Assembly: GCF_003259895.1 (NCBI RefSeq)
Contig: NZ_QLME01000018.1
Coordinates: 1-63,673, forward strand
Direction: 5' to 3'
Origin: Halanaerobium saccharolyticum
GTDB taxonomy: Bacteria > Bacillota > Halanaerobiia > Halanaerobiales > Halanaerobiaceae
DNA length: 63,673 bases
Both the position numbers and the translations under genes were made by a program. The stretch's first letter is position 1; the number at the start of each line of letters is the position of its first letter. Under the pieces are notes generated by a model that was not told the DNA's origin, did no database searches, and saw only the letters and a list, made by a program, of their open reading frames with translations. Positions 34,481 to 43,619 of the stretch are shown here, piece by piece.

Positions 34481-35758
34481 ATGGATTTTTTAATGTCTTT
34501 TATTAACTTTTTAGTATATGAGGTTTTAAATCAACCAGCAACTTTAGTTGGTTTAATGGCATTTTTGGGACTGGCACTGCTTAAAAAACCATTTTCTAAA
34601 ATAATGTCAGGAACGTTAAAGAGTATCTTAGGTTTTGTAATCCTGGGTGCAGGTGCTAATGTATTAGTTGGCAGCCTGAATAATTTAGGCCCCATGATTC
34701 AGGAAGCATTCAATATTCAGGGTGTAATACCGACAAATGAAGCAATAGTCGCTCTGGCTCAGCAGACACTTGGGACTCAAACTGCTTTAATCATGGCTTT
34801 TGGTTTTATAGCTAATCTGCTTTTTGCAAGGTTTACACCCTTAAAATATGTATTTCTTACCGGTCATCATATTTTCTTTATGGCAGCCTTATTATCAGCG
34901 GTTTTAAGTACAGCAGGATTAACAGGAGTACCTTTAATAGCGGTTGGAGCTGCAATTTTAGGTTTTGTAATGGTTCTTTTCCCTGCTTTAGCAGAACCGT
35001 TTATGAAAAAAATTACCGGTGGTACTGATGTGGCACTTGGTCACTTTGGAACAACAGGCTATGTTGCAGCCGGTCTTGTTGGCAAAGTAGTTGGGGATCC
35101 GGAAGACAGCACAGAAGATATTAAAGTTCCTAAATATTTGAGTTTCTTAAAAGAATCAGTTCTTGCCACTATGCTGACTATGATCATTATTTTCTTTATA
35201 GTATCCTTAATTGCAGGTCGTGACATTTATTCTCAGTATTCAGGTGGACAGAGTATCTTTATGTTCGCACTGATGCAGGGTATTACTTTTTCAGCAGGTG
35301 TTCATATTATCTTAACTGGTGTAAGAATGATCATCGGTGAGATTGTTCCAGCATTTCAGGGCATTGGAGAAAAGTTAGTTCCGGATGCAAAACCTGCACT
35401 GGACTGTCCGATAACCTTTACCTACGCACCAAATGCAGTAATTATTGGTTTTTTATTCAGCTTTTTAGGTGGGCTTGTCAGCATGTTCTTCCTGGGACCT
35501 CTGGGTCTGGCTTTAATTATTCCTGGAATGGTTCCTCACTTTTTTACCGGAGCAACTGCAGGAGTATTTGGTAATTCCACAGGTGGTAAAAAGGGAGCAA
35601 TGCTGGGTGCCTTTGTTAATGGAATCTTAATCTCATTCCTACCAGCACTCTTATTACCGGTTCTGGGATCACTGGGTTTTGCAAATACAACCTTTGGTGA
35701 CGCAGATTTCGGGATTGTTGGGATAATAATTGGTTATATAGCGAAGCTGTTCGCTTAA
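34481..35758 (+). CDS. PTS IIC component, ascorbate (UlaA/SgaT) family
   Basis: A 425-residue membrane transporter of the UlaA family with about eleven helices. Family features include GFVILGAGANVLVGSL, FGTTGYVAAGLVG and FTYAPNAVIIGFL. UlaA of E. coli imports L-ascorbate, but homologues in other bacteria may carry other sugar acids or sugars. No ascorbate-6-phosphate lactonase, decarboxylase or epimerase genes follow here, and transketolase follows instead, so the true substrate is uncertain. Confidence 0.9.
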   Translation: MDFLMSFINFLVYEVLNQPATLVGLMAFLGLALLKKPFSKIMSGTLKSILGFVILGAGANVLVGSLNNLGPMIQEAFNIQGVIPTNEAIVALAQQTLGTQTALIMAFGFIANLLFARFTPLKYVFLTGHHIFFMAALLSAVLSTAGLTGVPLIAVGAAILGFVMVLFPALAEPFMKKITGGTDVALGHFGTTGYVAAGLVGKVVGDPEDSTEDIKVPKYLSFLKESVLATMLTMIIIFFIVSLIAGRDIYSQYSGGQSIFMFALMQGITFSAGVHIILTGVRMIIGEIVPAFQGIGEKLVPDAKPALDCPITFTYAPNAVIIGFLFSFLGGLVSMFFLGPLGLALIIPGMVPHFFTGATAGVFGNSTGGKKGAMLGAFVNGILISFLPALLLPVLGSLGFANTTFGDADFGIVGIIIGYIAKLFA

Positions 35759-35759
35759 A

Positions 35760-37943
35760 ATGAAAAAGAGTACAAGATTATTTGAGTTATATAAATACTT
35801 AGTTGATCAGAAGGAGCCTGTTTCTATAAAGGTTCTTTCTGAAATTCTAGAAGTAAGCAGTAGAACAATTCGCTATGACCTGAATGAGATTAAAGATTTG
35901 ATTCAAAAATATGAGTTAAAGCTGATTAAAAAACCAAATTTTGGTGTGCTGTTAGAAGGATCAGACGAAGAACAGTTTAAAGTCTTTGCAGAATTTAATA
36001 ATTTTTATAACAGCCGGCATTTTAGATCAGCTAAAATGCGAAAATATCTTATTTTATACAGACTTTTTCAGAAAAAAGAACCAGTGTTAATTTTTGAACT
36101 GGCTGATATTTTAGATGTGAGTTCTGCCACTGTGAGCAAAGATTTAGATCAGGTAGAAGAATGGCTGCAGAACAGAAGTTTGAATTTAATTAGAAGAAGA
36201 AATTATGGAGTTCAAATTGAGGGAGCAGAAATTGATATCAGACATGCAATGAAGAGCCTGCTCAATGAAAGTTATGAAACAGGAAATATGATTGAATTAT
36301 TAAATAAGAGCAATAAAAAGGTTGGTTTTAAGAGTCGTTTAGATCACGGATATAATGAGGAAATCAAAAATCTTCTGGGAGAGCTTAACCTGACAGAAAT
36401 CGAAGACATAGTTAAAGTGGCTGAAGAAGAATTAAAGATTAGTTTTACCGATAGTGCTTTTACCGGTCTGATTGTCCATATTGCTTTTGCAATTTCTCGT
36501 CTGTTAGCTGAACAGGATATTAAAATTGCTCCCGCAAGACTGCAGGTGGTAAAAGATAAGCAAGAATATCAGATTGCAGAAAAAGTAGCCCGGCTGTTGG
36601 AAAAAAAATTCCCAGTTGATATTCCAGAAGATGAAATAGCATTTATTACAATTCATCTTATGGGTGCAAAAATGAGACAGGGAGAAGTTCAGACTGATTT
36701 AAATGAAAATGAGCTGAACTATCTGGTTCAAGAAATGATTAAAGTTGTTGGACAATATTTCACCGTCGATCTTGCAGCTGATAAAAAGCTGCATTCCGGA
36801 CTTTTAATTCATCTGCAGGCAATAGTTAATCGAATAATCTTTGATCTGCCGATTAAAAATCCACTTTTAGAAGATATAAAAGAAAAATATGAAGAAGTTT
36901 TTCAAGCTTCAAAACTGGCAGCAAGATTGATCCAGAGTGAATTTTATGTAGAAGTCAGTGAAGATGAAATTGGTTATATTACAATTCATTTTGGGGCAGC
37001 ACTGGAGAGAATCAATTATCAGGAGAAAAAAAAAGCAAGGGTAGCAATAGTCTGTTCGAGCGGTGTTGGAACTACCAATCTTTTAGAAGTCAGATTAAAT
37101 AATGAGTTTAAGGTAATTGAGATAGTTGCCAGCCTTTCCAGTCTGGATTTAGAAAATAATGAGTTACTTGATGAGATTGATTTTATTATTTCTACTATTC
37201 CCTTGAGTTTGGAAAAAATAGATGTTATTGTAGTAAATCCATTTTTAAATGATAGTGATGTAGAAAAAATAAGAGCCTACCTTCGTAAAGAAAAAATTGA
37301 ATATGGTATTTTTTCTGAAGAAGAAAAGGATAAACACTATCAGCCCGAAAAAATCATAGATCTTCTAAAACCATATCTGGAAAAAGATAAGCTGCAGGAG
37401 GCTTTAAAAAAAGTTGAAATGCACTTTGAATCAGCTCAAGAAAATGTTAAAAATAAGATACAGCGAAAAAAAGATGCCAGGGGTTTACTCAAGTTATTAA
37501 AGAAGGATCAAATTAGAATAATCGATGAACAAATTGACTGGAAAGAAGCCATTAATACAGCAGGTAAACTGTTACTTGATAAAAAAATAATTGAACCAGG
37601 ATATATTAAAAGAATGATAGAAATTGTAGAAGCTAAAGGACCTTATATTGCAATTGCACCAGAGATCTGTCTTGCTCATGCAGGGATTGAAGATGGGGTT
37701 AATCAATCGGCAATTAGTCTATTAATAATCAGGGAAGGAATTAAGCTGGGTCATCAATTTGATCCAATAAAATTTATTTTTGTGCTGGCTCCAATTGATA
37801 AAAAAGGACATATGCCTGCTCTGACAGATATTATAGATTTTGCCAATAACCAGAAGCTGATGGAAAAACTAGCATCTGCAAAATCAGCGACATCTGCTTA
37901 TAAAATGTTAAAAAATAATTATGAAAAAGAAATTGAATATTAA
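35760..37943 (+). CDS. BglG/MtlR-type transcriptional regulator with PRD and PTS domains
   Basis: A 727-residue PTS-controlled activator. There are two N-terminal winged helix-turn-helix segments (about 1-60 and 88-150), PRD1 (about 190-305) and PRD2 (about 310-420), each with phosphorylatable histidines. An EIIB-like domain has Cys432 in IVCSSGVGTTN, and an EIIA-like domain has His640 in CLAHAGIEDGV. It is built as MtlR/UlaR-type activators are. It starts one base after the IIC stop, so it is translationally coupled. It likely activates this operon when PTS phosphorylation shows substrate is present and preferred sugars are absent. Confidence 0.9.
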   Translation: MKKSTRLFELYKYLVDQKEPVSIKVLSEILEVSSRTIRYDLNEIKDLIQKYELKLIKKPNFGVLLEGSDEEQFKVFAEFNNFYNSRHFRSAKMRKYLILYRLFQKKEPVLIFELADILDVSSATVSKDLDQVEEWLQNRSLNLIRRRNYGVQIEGAEIDIRHAMKSLLNESYETGNMIELLNKSNKKVGFKSRLDHGYNEEIKNLLGELNLTEIEDIVKVAEEELKISFTDSAFTGLIVHIAFAISRLLAEQDIKIAPARLQVVKDKQEYQIAEKVARLLEKKFPVDIPEDEIAFITIHLMGAKMRQGEVQTDLNENELNYLVQEMIKVVGQYFTVDLAADKKLHSGLLIHLQAIVNRIIFDLPIKNPLLEDIKEKYEEVFQASKLAARLIQSEFYVEVSEDEIGYITIHFGAALERINYQEKKKARVAIVCSSGVGTTNLLEVRLNNEFKVIEIVASLSSLDLENNELLDEIDFIISTIPLSLEKIDVIVVNPFLNDSDVEKIRAYLRKEKIEYGIFSEEEKDKHYQPEKIIDLLKPYLEKDKLQEALKKVEMHFESAQENVKNKIQRKKDARGLLKLLKKDQIRIIDEQIDWKEAINTAGKLLLDKKIIEPGYIKRMIEIVEAKGPYIAIAPEICLAHAGIEDGVNQSAISLLIIREGIKLGHQFDPIKFIFVLAPIDKKGHMPALTDIIDFANNQKLMEKLASAKSATSAYKMLKNNYEKEIEY

Positions 37944-37971
37944 TACTAAAAATAGAAAGGATGTTAAAATC

Positions 37972-39927
37972 ATGCTGCAAAAAATAGCGAATTCTGTTAG
38001 AGTTTTATCTGCAGATACTGTGGAATATGCTGGCTCAGGTCATGCCGGGATGCCCTTAGGTTGTGCAGAAATTGGAGCTTATCTATTTGCAAGGGAAATG
38101 AAATATAATCCTGATGAGCCTGAATGGTTTAACAGAGATCGGTTAGTTTTGTCTGCCGGTCATGGTTCAATCTGGCTTTATTCTTTACTTCATCTAACCG
38201 GTTATGATCTCAGTCTTGAAGATCTTAAACAGTATAGGAAGTTTGAATCTAAAACCCCGGGACATCCAGAGTATGGTATAACTCCAGGAGTTGAGATGAC
38301 TACTGGTCCTTTAGGTCAGGGCCTTGCTCATTCTGTCGGGATGGCCCTGGCCGAGGAAATTCTGGCTGACAAATTTAATAAAGAAAATTATAATTTGATT
38401 GATCATTACACTTATGTGGTTGCCGGTGATGGAGATCTGATGGAGGGAGTTAGTTATGAAGCAGTTTCCCTGGCCGGTAATCTGGGACTTGATAAATTAA
38501 TTGTGATTTATGATCATAATGGGGTTTCAATTGATGGACCAACTGATATAACTTTCGACGAAGATATTGAAAAGCGGTTTTCTGCAGCTAACTGGCAGGT
38601 TATTTCTCCAGTTGATGGTAATGATTTTTTAGATCTGGAATATGCTTTTAACAAGGCAAAAGCCGATCAGAAACGGCCAACTTTGATCATAGCTGATACT
38701 AAAATAGCAAAAGGAATAACTGCTAAAGAAGGTCAGAGTTCTGCTCATGCTTCACCGCTCGGTCGAGAAGAAATTTTGGAAATGAAAAGAAAAGCTGATT
38801 TTCCAGAAGCTGAATTTAAGGTGCCGGAAGAAGTATATCAATATTTTAAAGAACACAAACAAAAATTAGCTGCTAATTTTGCTGACTGGGAAGAATTAAA
38901 AGATCAATATGTAAACAAGTTTGAACAGGAATACAGAGAGCTGCAGGCCGGAATTAATTTAAAGAGTGAGCTTGATTTTGCTGGCTCAAGCATTAATTTT
39001 GAAGAAAAAATGCCTCCTAGAAATTATTCAGGGGAGTATTACAGATATTTAGCTGATCAGATTCCCTATTTAATCGGTGGCACAGCAGATCTTTCTGCCT
39101 CAACCAGAATTAATCTTGATCAGTATTCAGATATTCAAAAAGAGAATTTTAGCGGCAGAAATATTAAATTTGGAATTAGAGAACATGCAATGGCAGCTGC
39201 AGCAGGTGGCATTATGCTGCATCAGGGTTTAAGACCTGTTATTGCTACTTATTTAACCTTTTCTGATTATATGCGGCCTTCAATCAGGATGGCGGCAATA
39301 ATGGGATTACCTGTAATTTATGTATTTACCCACGATTCAATTTATGTTGGTCAGGATGGCCCAACTCATCAGCCAGTAGAGCAGCTTGAATCTTTAAGAA
39401 TGATCCCCGGTTTGAGAGTTATCAGACCGGCAAATGGCAGAGAAGTTAAACTGGCCTGGGAAGCTGCAGTTAAAGAAAATAAAAAACCTGTGGCATTGGT
39501 GATGGCCAGACAGGCAGTAGATTCTTATAGTAAGGAAATAAGCAGTCTAGAATTTGAGAGAGGAGCTTTTATAGTTTCAGATACTGCTGAAGCAGATATT
39601 GCAATTATGGCTGCTGGAAGTGAGGTAGAAACTGCTTTAAAGGTTAAAAACCTACTTAAAGGAGATTATAAAGTACGGATAATTTCCACTCCTGAAAAAG
39701 AAAAGCTGCATCAAAACCAGAAATATTTAGAACAGCTGTTTGGAAATGCAAAATTGACTGTTGCCATAGAAGCAGGTAATCCTACGGGATGGTATAGAGT
39801 AATGAAAGGTAACTCATTAGTTTTTGGAGTTGAAGATTTTGGCTTCAGTGCTCCTGGAGAAAAAATAGCAGAAGAGTTTGGCCTGACTGCAGAAAATATA
39901 GCTAAAGAGATAAAAAACAATATTTAA
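37972..39927 (+). CDS. tkt: Transketolase
   Basis: A 651-residue thiamine-diphosphate transketolase, a complete single chain (not the split archaeal type). The TPP motif GDGDLMEGVSYEAVSLAGN, the pyrimidine domain Glu in FGIREHAMAAAAGG and QDGPTHQPVEQL are present. I prefer ATG 37972 with AAAGGA upstream; an in-frame ATG at 37921 overlaps the regulator end and has no clear site. As last gene of the ascorbate-type PTS operon it may process pentose phosphates made from the imported sugar acid. Confidence 0.93.
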   Translation: MLQKIANSVRVLSADTVEYAGSGHAGMPLGCAEIGAYLFAREMKYNPDEPEWFNRDRLVLSAGHGSIWLYSLLHLTGYDLSLEDLKQYRKFESKTPGHPEYGITPGVEMTTGPLGQGLAHSVGMALAEEILADKFNKENYNLIDHYTYVVAGDGDLMEGVSYEAVSLAGNLGLDKLIVIYDHNGVSIDGPTDITFDEDIEKRFSAANWQVISPVDGNDFLDLEYAFNKAKADQKRPTLIIADTKIAKGITAKEGQSSAHASPLGREEILEMKRKADFPEAEFKVPEEVYQYFKEHKQKLAANFADWEELKDQYVNKFEQEYRELQAGINLKSELDFAGSSINFEEKMPPRNYSGEYYRYLADQIPYLIGGTADLSASTRINLDQYSDIQKENFSGRNIKFGIREHAMAAAAGGIMLHQGLRPVIATYLTFSDYMRPSIRMAAIMGLPVIYVFTHDSIYVGQDGPTHQPVEQLESLRMIPGLRVIRPANGREVKLAWEAAVKENKKPVALVMARQAVDSYSKEISSLEFERGAFIVSDTAEADIAIMAAGSEVETALKVKNLLKGDYKVRIISTPEKEKLHQNQKYLEQLFGNAKLTVAIEAGNPTGWYRVMKGNSLVFGVEDFGFSAPGEKIAEEFGLTAENIAKEIKNNI

Positions 39928-39955
39928 ATTTGATAAAAAATAGATTTAATTACAA

Positions 39956-39980
39956 AAAGCCCGCTGAGATAGCGGGCTTT
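39956..39980. terminator. Terminator between convergent transketolase and yaaA genes
   Basis: AAAGCCCGCT and AGCGGGCTTT pair perfectly around GAGAT. The T tract is short in the forward direction. On the reverse strand it ends the yaaA transcript. Confidence 0.75.
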
Positions 39981-40015
39981 GCAATATGGCTTAACTTTTA
40001 TTAATTATTTTAATT

Positions 40016-40753
40016 TTATTCTTCAAATGGTTTGATAAAATAAAAGTTTTTCTCATCAGAATGCTCTTCATTATATTTATAACCATCGACTTCAATTTCT
40101 TTAATTTGATCAATGCTTTCAATTCTGTTTTTAATCAGCTGATCAAGCATTTTTCCTCGATTCTGCTTAACATAATAGCCAACTGTTTTCAGGCTGCCAT
40201 CTTCTTTTTCTTCTTTAAAGTAAAAATCAATGATTCTCCCCTGATAATTTTTTTCGACTACCTTACTGTATTCATTTGAAGCCAGATTGAAAATTAAATC
40301 AACATCAGTAAAATAATCTTCCATTACTTCCTGCCAGTAATCATAAAGATTAGTTCCATCCGGTTTAAGCTTCATTTCCAGTCTGTAGGGCCAGATTTCT
40401 GTATCAGAATGGACTGGCCCATACATTGGGGAAAGAATGACCAGTTTTTCCTGGAGATATGAGAACTGATCCTGATCATAGCTATCTAGTTCAAGCTGTT
40501 TAAAAACAGCTCCATTATAGCATTCAATAGCTGGGATGGTCTGATCGTCAAAACTGTGTTCCTGATAGAGCTCATATGTTCTATCTAAAAGATTTCCCTG
40601 GATATCAAGTTCTGAAGCTAAATTTTCTTTTGAGAGTGATTTTAGACAATTAAATAATTTTTTGGTCTTTTTTTCTTTTAAAATATTTCCGCCTTCTTCT
40701 TTGCGATTTCTTTCGTGATTCTGTGTTTTGCTTGGTGATAAAATTATTTTCAT
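40016..40753 (-). CDS. yaaA: YaaA family peroxide-stress protein
   Basis: A protein of the YaaA (DUF328) family, starting MKIILSPSKTQNHE, the family's signature opening. Other conserved stretches are YNGAVFKQLE, LSPMYGPVHSD and DLIFNLASNEYSK. In E. coli YaaA limits iron-driven damage during peroxide stress. I prefer the ATG at 40753 (245 residues), nine bases after AAAGGA; an in-frame ATG at 40762 abuts that site. It is monocistronic or read with the AraC gene upstream. Confidence 0.88.
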   Translation of the reverse strand: MKIILSPSKTQNHERNRKEEGGNILKEKKTKKLFNCLKSLSKENLASELDIQGNLLDRTYELYQEHSFDDQTIPAIECYNGAVFKQLELDSYDQDQFSYLQEKLVILSPMYGPVHSDTEIWPYRLEMKLKPDGTNLYDYWQEVMEDYFTDVDLIFNLASNEYSKVVEKNYQGRIIDFYFKEEKEDGSLKTVGYYVKQNRGKMLDQLIKNRIESIDQIKEIEVDGYKYNEEHSDEKNFYFIKPFEE

Positions 40754-40873
40754 TAAATTCATTCCTTTCTATTTTAATTTATATATTATTTTCTTATTTT
40801 AATTATTCAAGAAAGGAAAGATTATACCTTTAATCTGATAAATATAGTTATTTGGGAATATCTTTGATGATAT

Positions 40874-41746
40874 TTATTCATTAAAAACTTGGTATCTTTC
40901 AATAGAAGAACGTTTTTCTTGATAATCTTTAGGAGAAATACCAACTTCTTTTTTAAACGATCTAAAAAAAGTAGAATAGTCTCCAAAATTCAACTTGGCG
41001 CAAACCTCACTACAGCTGTTATTATCTAGTAAAAGTCTTTTAGCTGACATAATTTTTTTATATCTGATATAACGTATAATTGAAACTCCAGCATGTTTTT
41101 TGAATATATGAGACAAATAAGACTTATTTAAATGAAAGTTATTAGCAAGTGAATCTAGAGAAATAGACTCATTGATGTGTTGATTAATATATTTAATAAT
41201 ATCTAACATACGTTCATTATATTTAATAGTTTCACTTTCTATTTTCTCTTTTCTGGTAAATAATTCATTAATTAGAATTAATAGTTGAACAAAAAGAGTT
41301 TCAATCATAAGTTCCGAGGTGTCATCTTTTTGATGAGCATATTCAATTATTTTTTTAAAGTAAGAGTATATTTTTTTATTTTTATCATATATTTTATTAT
41401 GGTTAGCTTCTTTTCTATTTTCAAAGCATTCTAATAAATTAAAATTATAAGAATCATATTTTGATAAAACCCAGGGGAAGAAGTGAATTATAATTCTTTC
41501 ATAGGGTTCATTTTTATTGAAAATTGGTTTGTGTAATTCTCGATTATTCATTATCAACAGAGTATTTTCTTTCAACTCATAAGCATGACCCTCAATGTAA
41601 TAGGTAACATCTCCTTTTAAAAAATAGAACAGCTCATAAAAATCATGAAGATGCATATTAAATTTGTCATAATCGGTTATTTTTTTTGATTGCTTATAAT
41701 CTACTTCCAAAAAATTATTATTTAAGTAGTAGTCATTTTTTCTCAT
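40874..41746 (-). CDS. AraC-family transcriptional regulator
   Basis: A 290-residue regulator. A cupin-like N-terminal domain (FNMHLHDFYELFYFLKGD, about 22-60) probably binds a sugar or sugar acid. The C-terminal double helix-turn-helix (about 180-280) has the AraC pattern LANNFHLNKSYLSHIFKKHAG and FGDYSTFFRSFKKEVGISPKDY. It is divergent from the TRAP-GH31-UxaC operon and 300 bases from it, so it is a likely activator of uronide uptake. AGGTG precedes the ATG on the reverse strand. Confidence 0.9.
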   Translation of the reverse strand: MRKNDYYLNNNFLEVDYKQSKKITDYDKFNMHLHDFYELFYFLKGDVTYYIEGHAYELKENTLLIMNNRELHKPIFNKNEPYERIIIHFFPWVLSKYDSYNFNLLECFENRKEANHNKIYDKNKKIYSYFKKIIEYAHQKDDTSELMIETLFVQLLILINELFTRKEKIESETIKYNERMLDIIKYINQHINESISLDSLANNFHLNKSYLSHIFKKHAGVSIIRYIRYKKIMSAKRLLLDNNSCSEVCAKLNFGDYSTFFRSFKKEVGISPKDYQEKRSSIERYQVFNE

Positions 41747-41883
41747 GGTTTCACCTCATTTAAGATTTATTTATATTATATCTTATATTATATCTAAAGA
41801 ATTGCAATATTTAAAGCAGAAAACTCAAAGATTAACGAGAAAAATTACTGTATAATTAATCTGAAGTTAACAATTCAGTACTG

Positions 41884-41912
41884 TTGACAATCAATTAGAA
41901 TAGATTTAATTT
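41884..41912 (+). promoter_or_regulatory. Possible promoter of the TRAP operon
   Basis: TTGACA (41884-41889) with a 17-base spacer to TAATTT (41907-41912). The weak -10 fits an activator-dependent promoter. The remaining bases between the AraC and DctP genes show no clear gene. Confidence 0.45.
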
Positions 41913-42045
41913 ATTAAATGATAAAAACTATCAAATTGGGGTGATAAATTCTAGATTTCAAAGAGCTTCAGTGTCTTAGATTTGTATTTATGTTAAAAGT
42001 TTAAGAGAATATATTAATTTTCAACTTAATTTAGGAGGATAATAA

Positions 42046-43047
42046 ATGAAAAAAGTTGCTTTATTTTTAATTCTATTTGTTTTATCAGTTGTTTTAGTAG
42101 GTTGCAGTTCTACAGATGAAAGTGTAGGTGATTCAACTCAAAAATTGAAATTAGCCCATAATCTAAATGAGAGACACCCAGTTCATCTTGCCTTAGAAAG
42201 ATTTAAAGAAACAGTAGAAGAAAAATCAGAGGGAAATATTGAAATAACAATTCATCCTAATGGACAGTTAGGATCAGAGTCACAGGTGTTAGAACAGCTT
42301 CAAGCTGGTGCTTTAGCGATGACAAAAGTTTCAGCAGCTGCTTTAACTTCTTATTCTGAAGGTTATAATGCCTTTACTTTACCATATGTTTTTGCAGATG
42401 AAGATCACTTTTTTAAGTCAATGGAGTCAGATGCAGTTCAGAAATTATATAATTCAACAGAAGAAAATGGTTTTATTGGTTTAACTTTTTATGATTCTGG
42501 CGCGCGTTCATTCTATCATGTTGATAAAGCAATTCTAACTCCAGAAGATTTAGACGGAGAGAAGATTAGAGTAATGGGTTTCCAATCTCAGATTGATATG
42601 ATGAAAGCTCTGGGTGGAACTCCAGTAACAATGCCTTATGGTGATGTATATACTTCTATTCAGTCAGGAGTAATTGATGGAGCTGAAAGTAACCCGACTG
42701 CACTGACAAATGGTAATCATGGTGAGGTTGCAAAACATTTCTCTTTTGATGAGCATACAAGGATACCGGATATTGTGGTTATAAGTGCACAGATTTGGAA
42801 TTCACTAACTGAAGAGCAGCAGGCTATAATTAAAGAGGCAGCTGTTGAGTCAACAGAATACCAAAAAGGTGTCTGGGATGAAGCTATATCTGAGGCTAGA
42901 AGTCAGGCAGAAGATGAGATGGATGTAACATTCCATGAAGTAGATAAAGAACCATTTAGAGAAGCCGTTCAGCCAATGCTGCAGAATTATAAAGATGAAT
43001 ATCCTGAAGTTAGAGAATTATTAAATGTATTTAAAGAACTTGAATAG
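42046..43047 (+). CDS. dctP: TRAP transporter substrate-binding lipoprotein (DctP)
   Basis: A 333-residue extracytoplasmic binding protein of the DctP family. The signal peptide ends in VLVGCSS, a lipobox. The conserved carboxylate-binding Arg lies in LDGEKIRVMGFQ, followed by the family stretch MPYGDVYTSIQSGVIDGAESNP. TRAP systems carry organic acids with Na+ or H+. With GH31 and uronate isomerase genes in the operon, the ligand is likely a uronic acid or uronide. RBS AGGAGG. A terminator after this gene probably raises its level relative to the membrane parts. Confidence 0.93.
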   Translation: MKKVALFLILFVLSVVLVGCSSTDESVGDSTQKLKLAHNLNERHPVHLALERFKETVEEKSEGNIEITIHPNGQLGSESQVLEQLQAGALAMTKVSAAALTSYSEGYNAFTLPYVFADEDHFFKSMESDAVQKLYNSTEENGFIGLTFYDSGARSFYHVDKAILTPEDLDGEKIRVMGFQSQIDMMKALGGTPVTMPYGDVYTSIQSGVIDGAESNPTALTNGNHGEVAKHFSFDEHTRIPDIVVISAQIWNSLTEEQQAIIKEAAVESTEYQKGVWDEAISEARSQAEDEMDVTFHEVDKEPFREAVQPMLQNYKDEYPEVRELLNVFKELE

Positions 43048-43057
43048 TTTTTTTAGT

Positions 43058-43085
43058 AAAAAGGTCTGTAAAAAGACCTTTTTAT
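43058..43085 (+). terminator. Intra-operon terminator after dctP
   Basis: AAAAAGGTCT pairs with AGACCTTTTT around a short loop and leads into TTTTTATT. It lies between dctP and dctQ and should reduce read-through so that the binding protein is made in excess. Confidence 0.8.
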
Positions 43086-43127
43086 TACTTTGTTTAAATT
43101 TCAAGAATATTTAAAGAGGTGAATTAA

Positions 43128-43598
43128 ATGTTAAAAATAAAAAAGGGAATGAATAAGGTATTATCTTATCTGACAGCTTTTTTATTGATTTCAATGACTG
43201 CTTTAGTTATCTGGCAGGTTTTTACTAGATATATATTAAGAAACCCGAGTACTTTTACAGAAGAATTAGTAAGGTTCATGTTAATCTGGACCTCATTTTT
43301 AGGTGCTGCCTATACTTTTGGAATCCGGGGACATATGGCATTAATATTTTTGAGAAATAAATTGGTAGGTAAAAAGAAAAGAGCTCTTTATCTTTTTATT
43401 GATTTAATTATTTTAATTTTTGCTCTGATATTAATCAAAGGCGGAATAAACTTATCTTCTAATTTAATTCAGATTAATACTCCTATTCTGGGGGTTTCAA
43501 AAGGTCTTGTTTATTCTATAGTGCCAATTTCGGGATTTTTAATTACAATTTATCAGATTTTTAATATACGCGAAGATTTAGAGATGGAGATTAATTAA
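43128..43598 (+). CDS. dctQ: TRAP transporter small permease (DctQ)
   Basis: A 156-residue membrane protein with four helices. It has the DctQ features TRYILRNPSTFTEELVRFMLIW and GAAYTFGIRGHMAL. It pairs with the DctM protein to form the transporter. RBS GAGGTG. It is encoded 21 bases before dctM. Confidence 0.92.
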   Translation: MLKIKKGMNKVLSYLTAFLLISMTALVIWQVFTRYILRNPSTFTEELVRFMLIWTSFLGAAYTFGIRGHMALIFLRNKLVGKKKRALYLFIDLIILIFALILIKGGINLSSNLIQINTPILGVSKGLVYSIVPISGFLITIYQIFNIREDLEMEIN

Positions 43599-43619
43599 TA
43601 TAATTTTAGGAGGTTAAAA

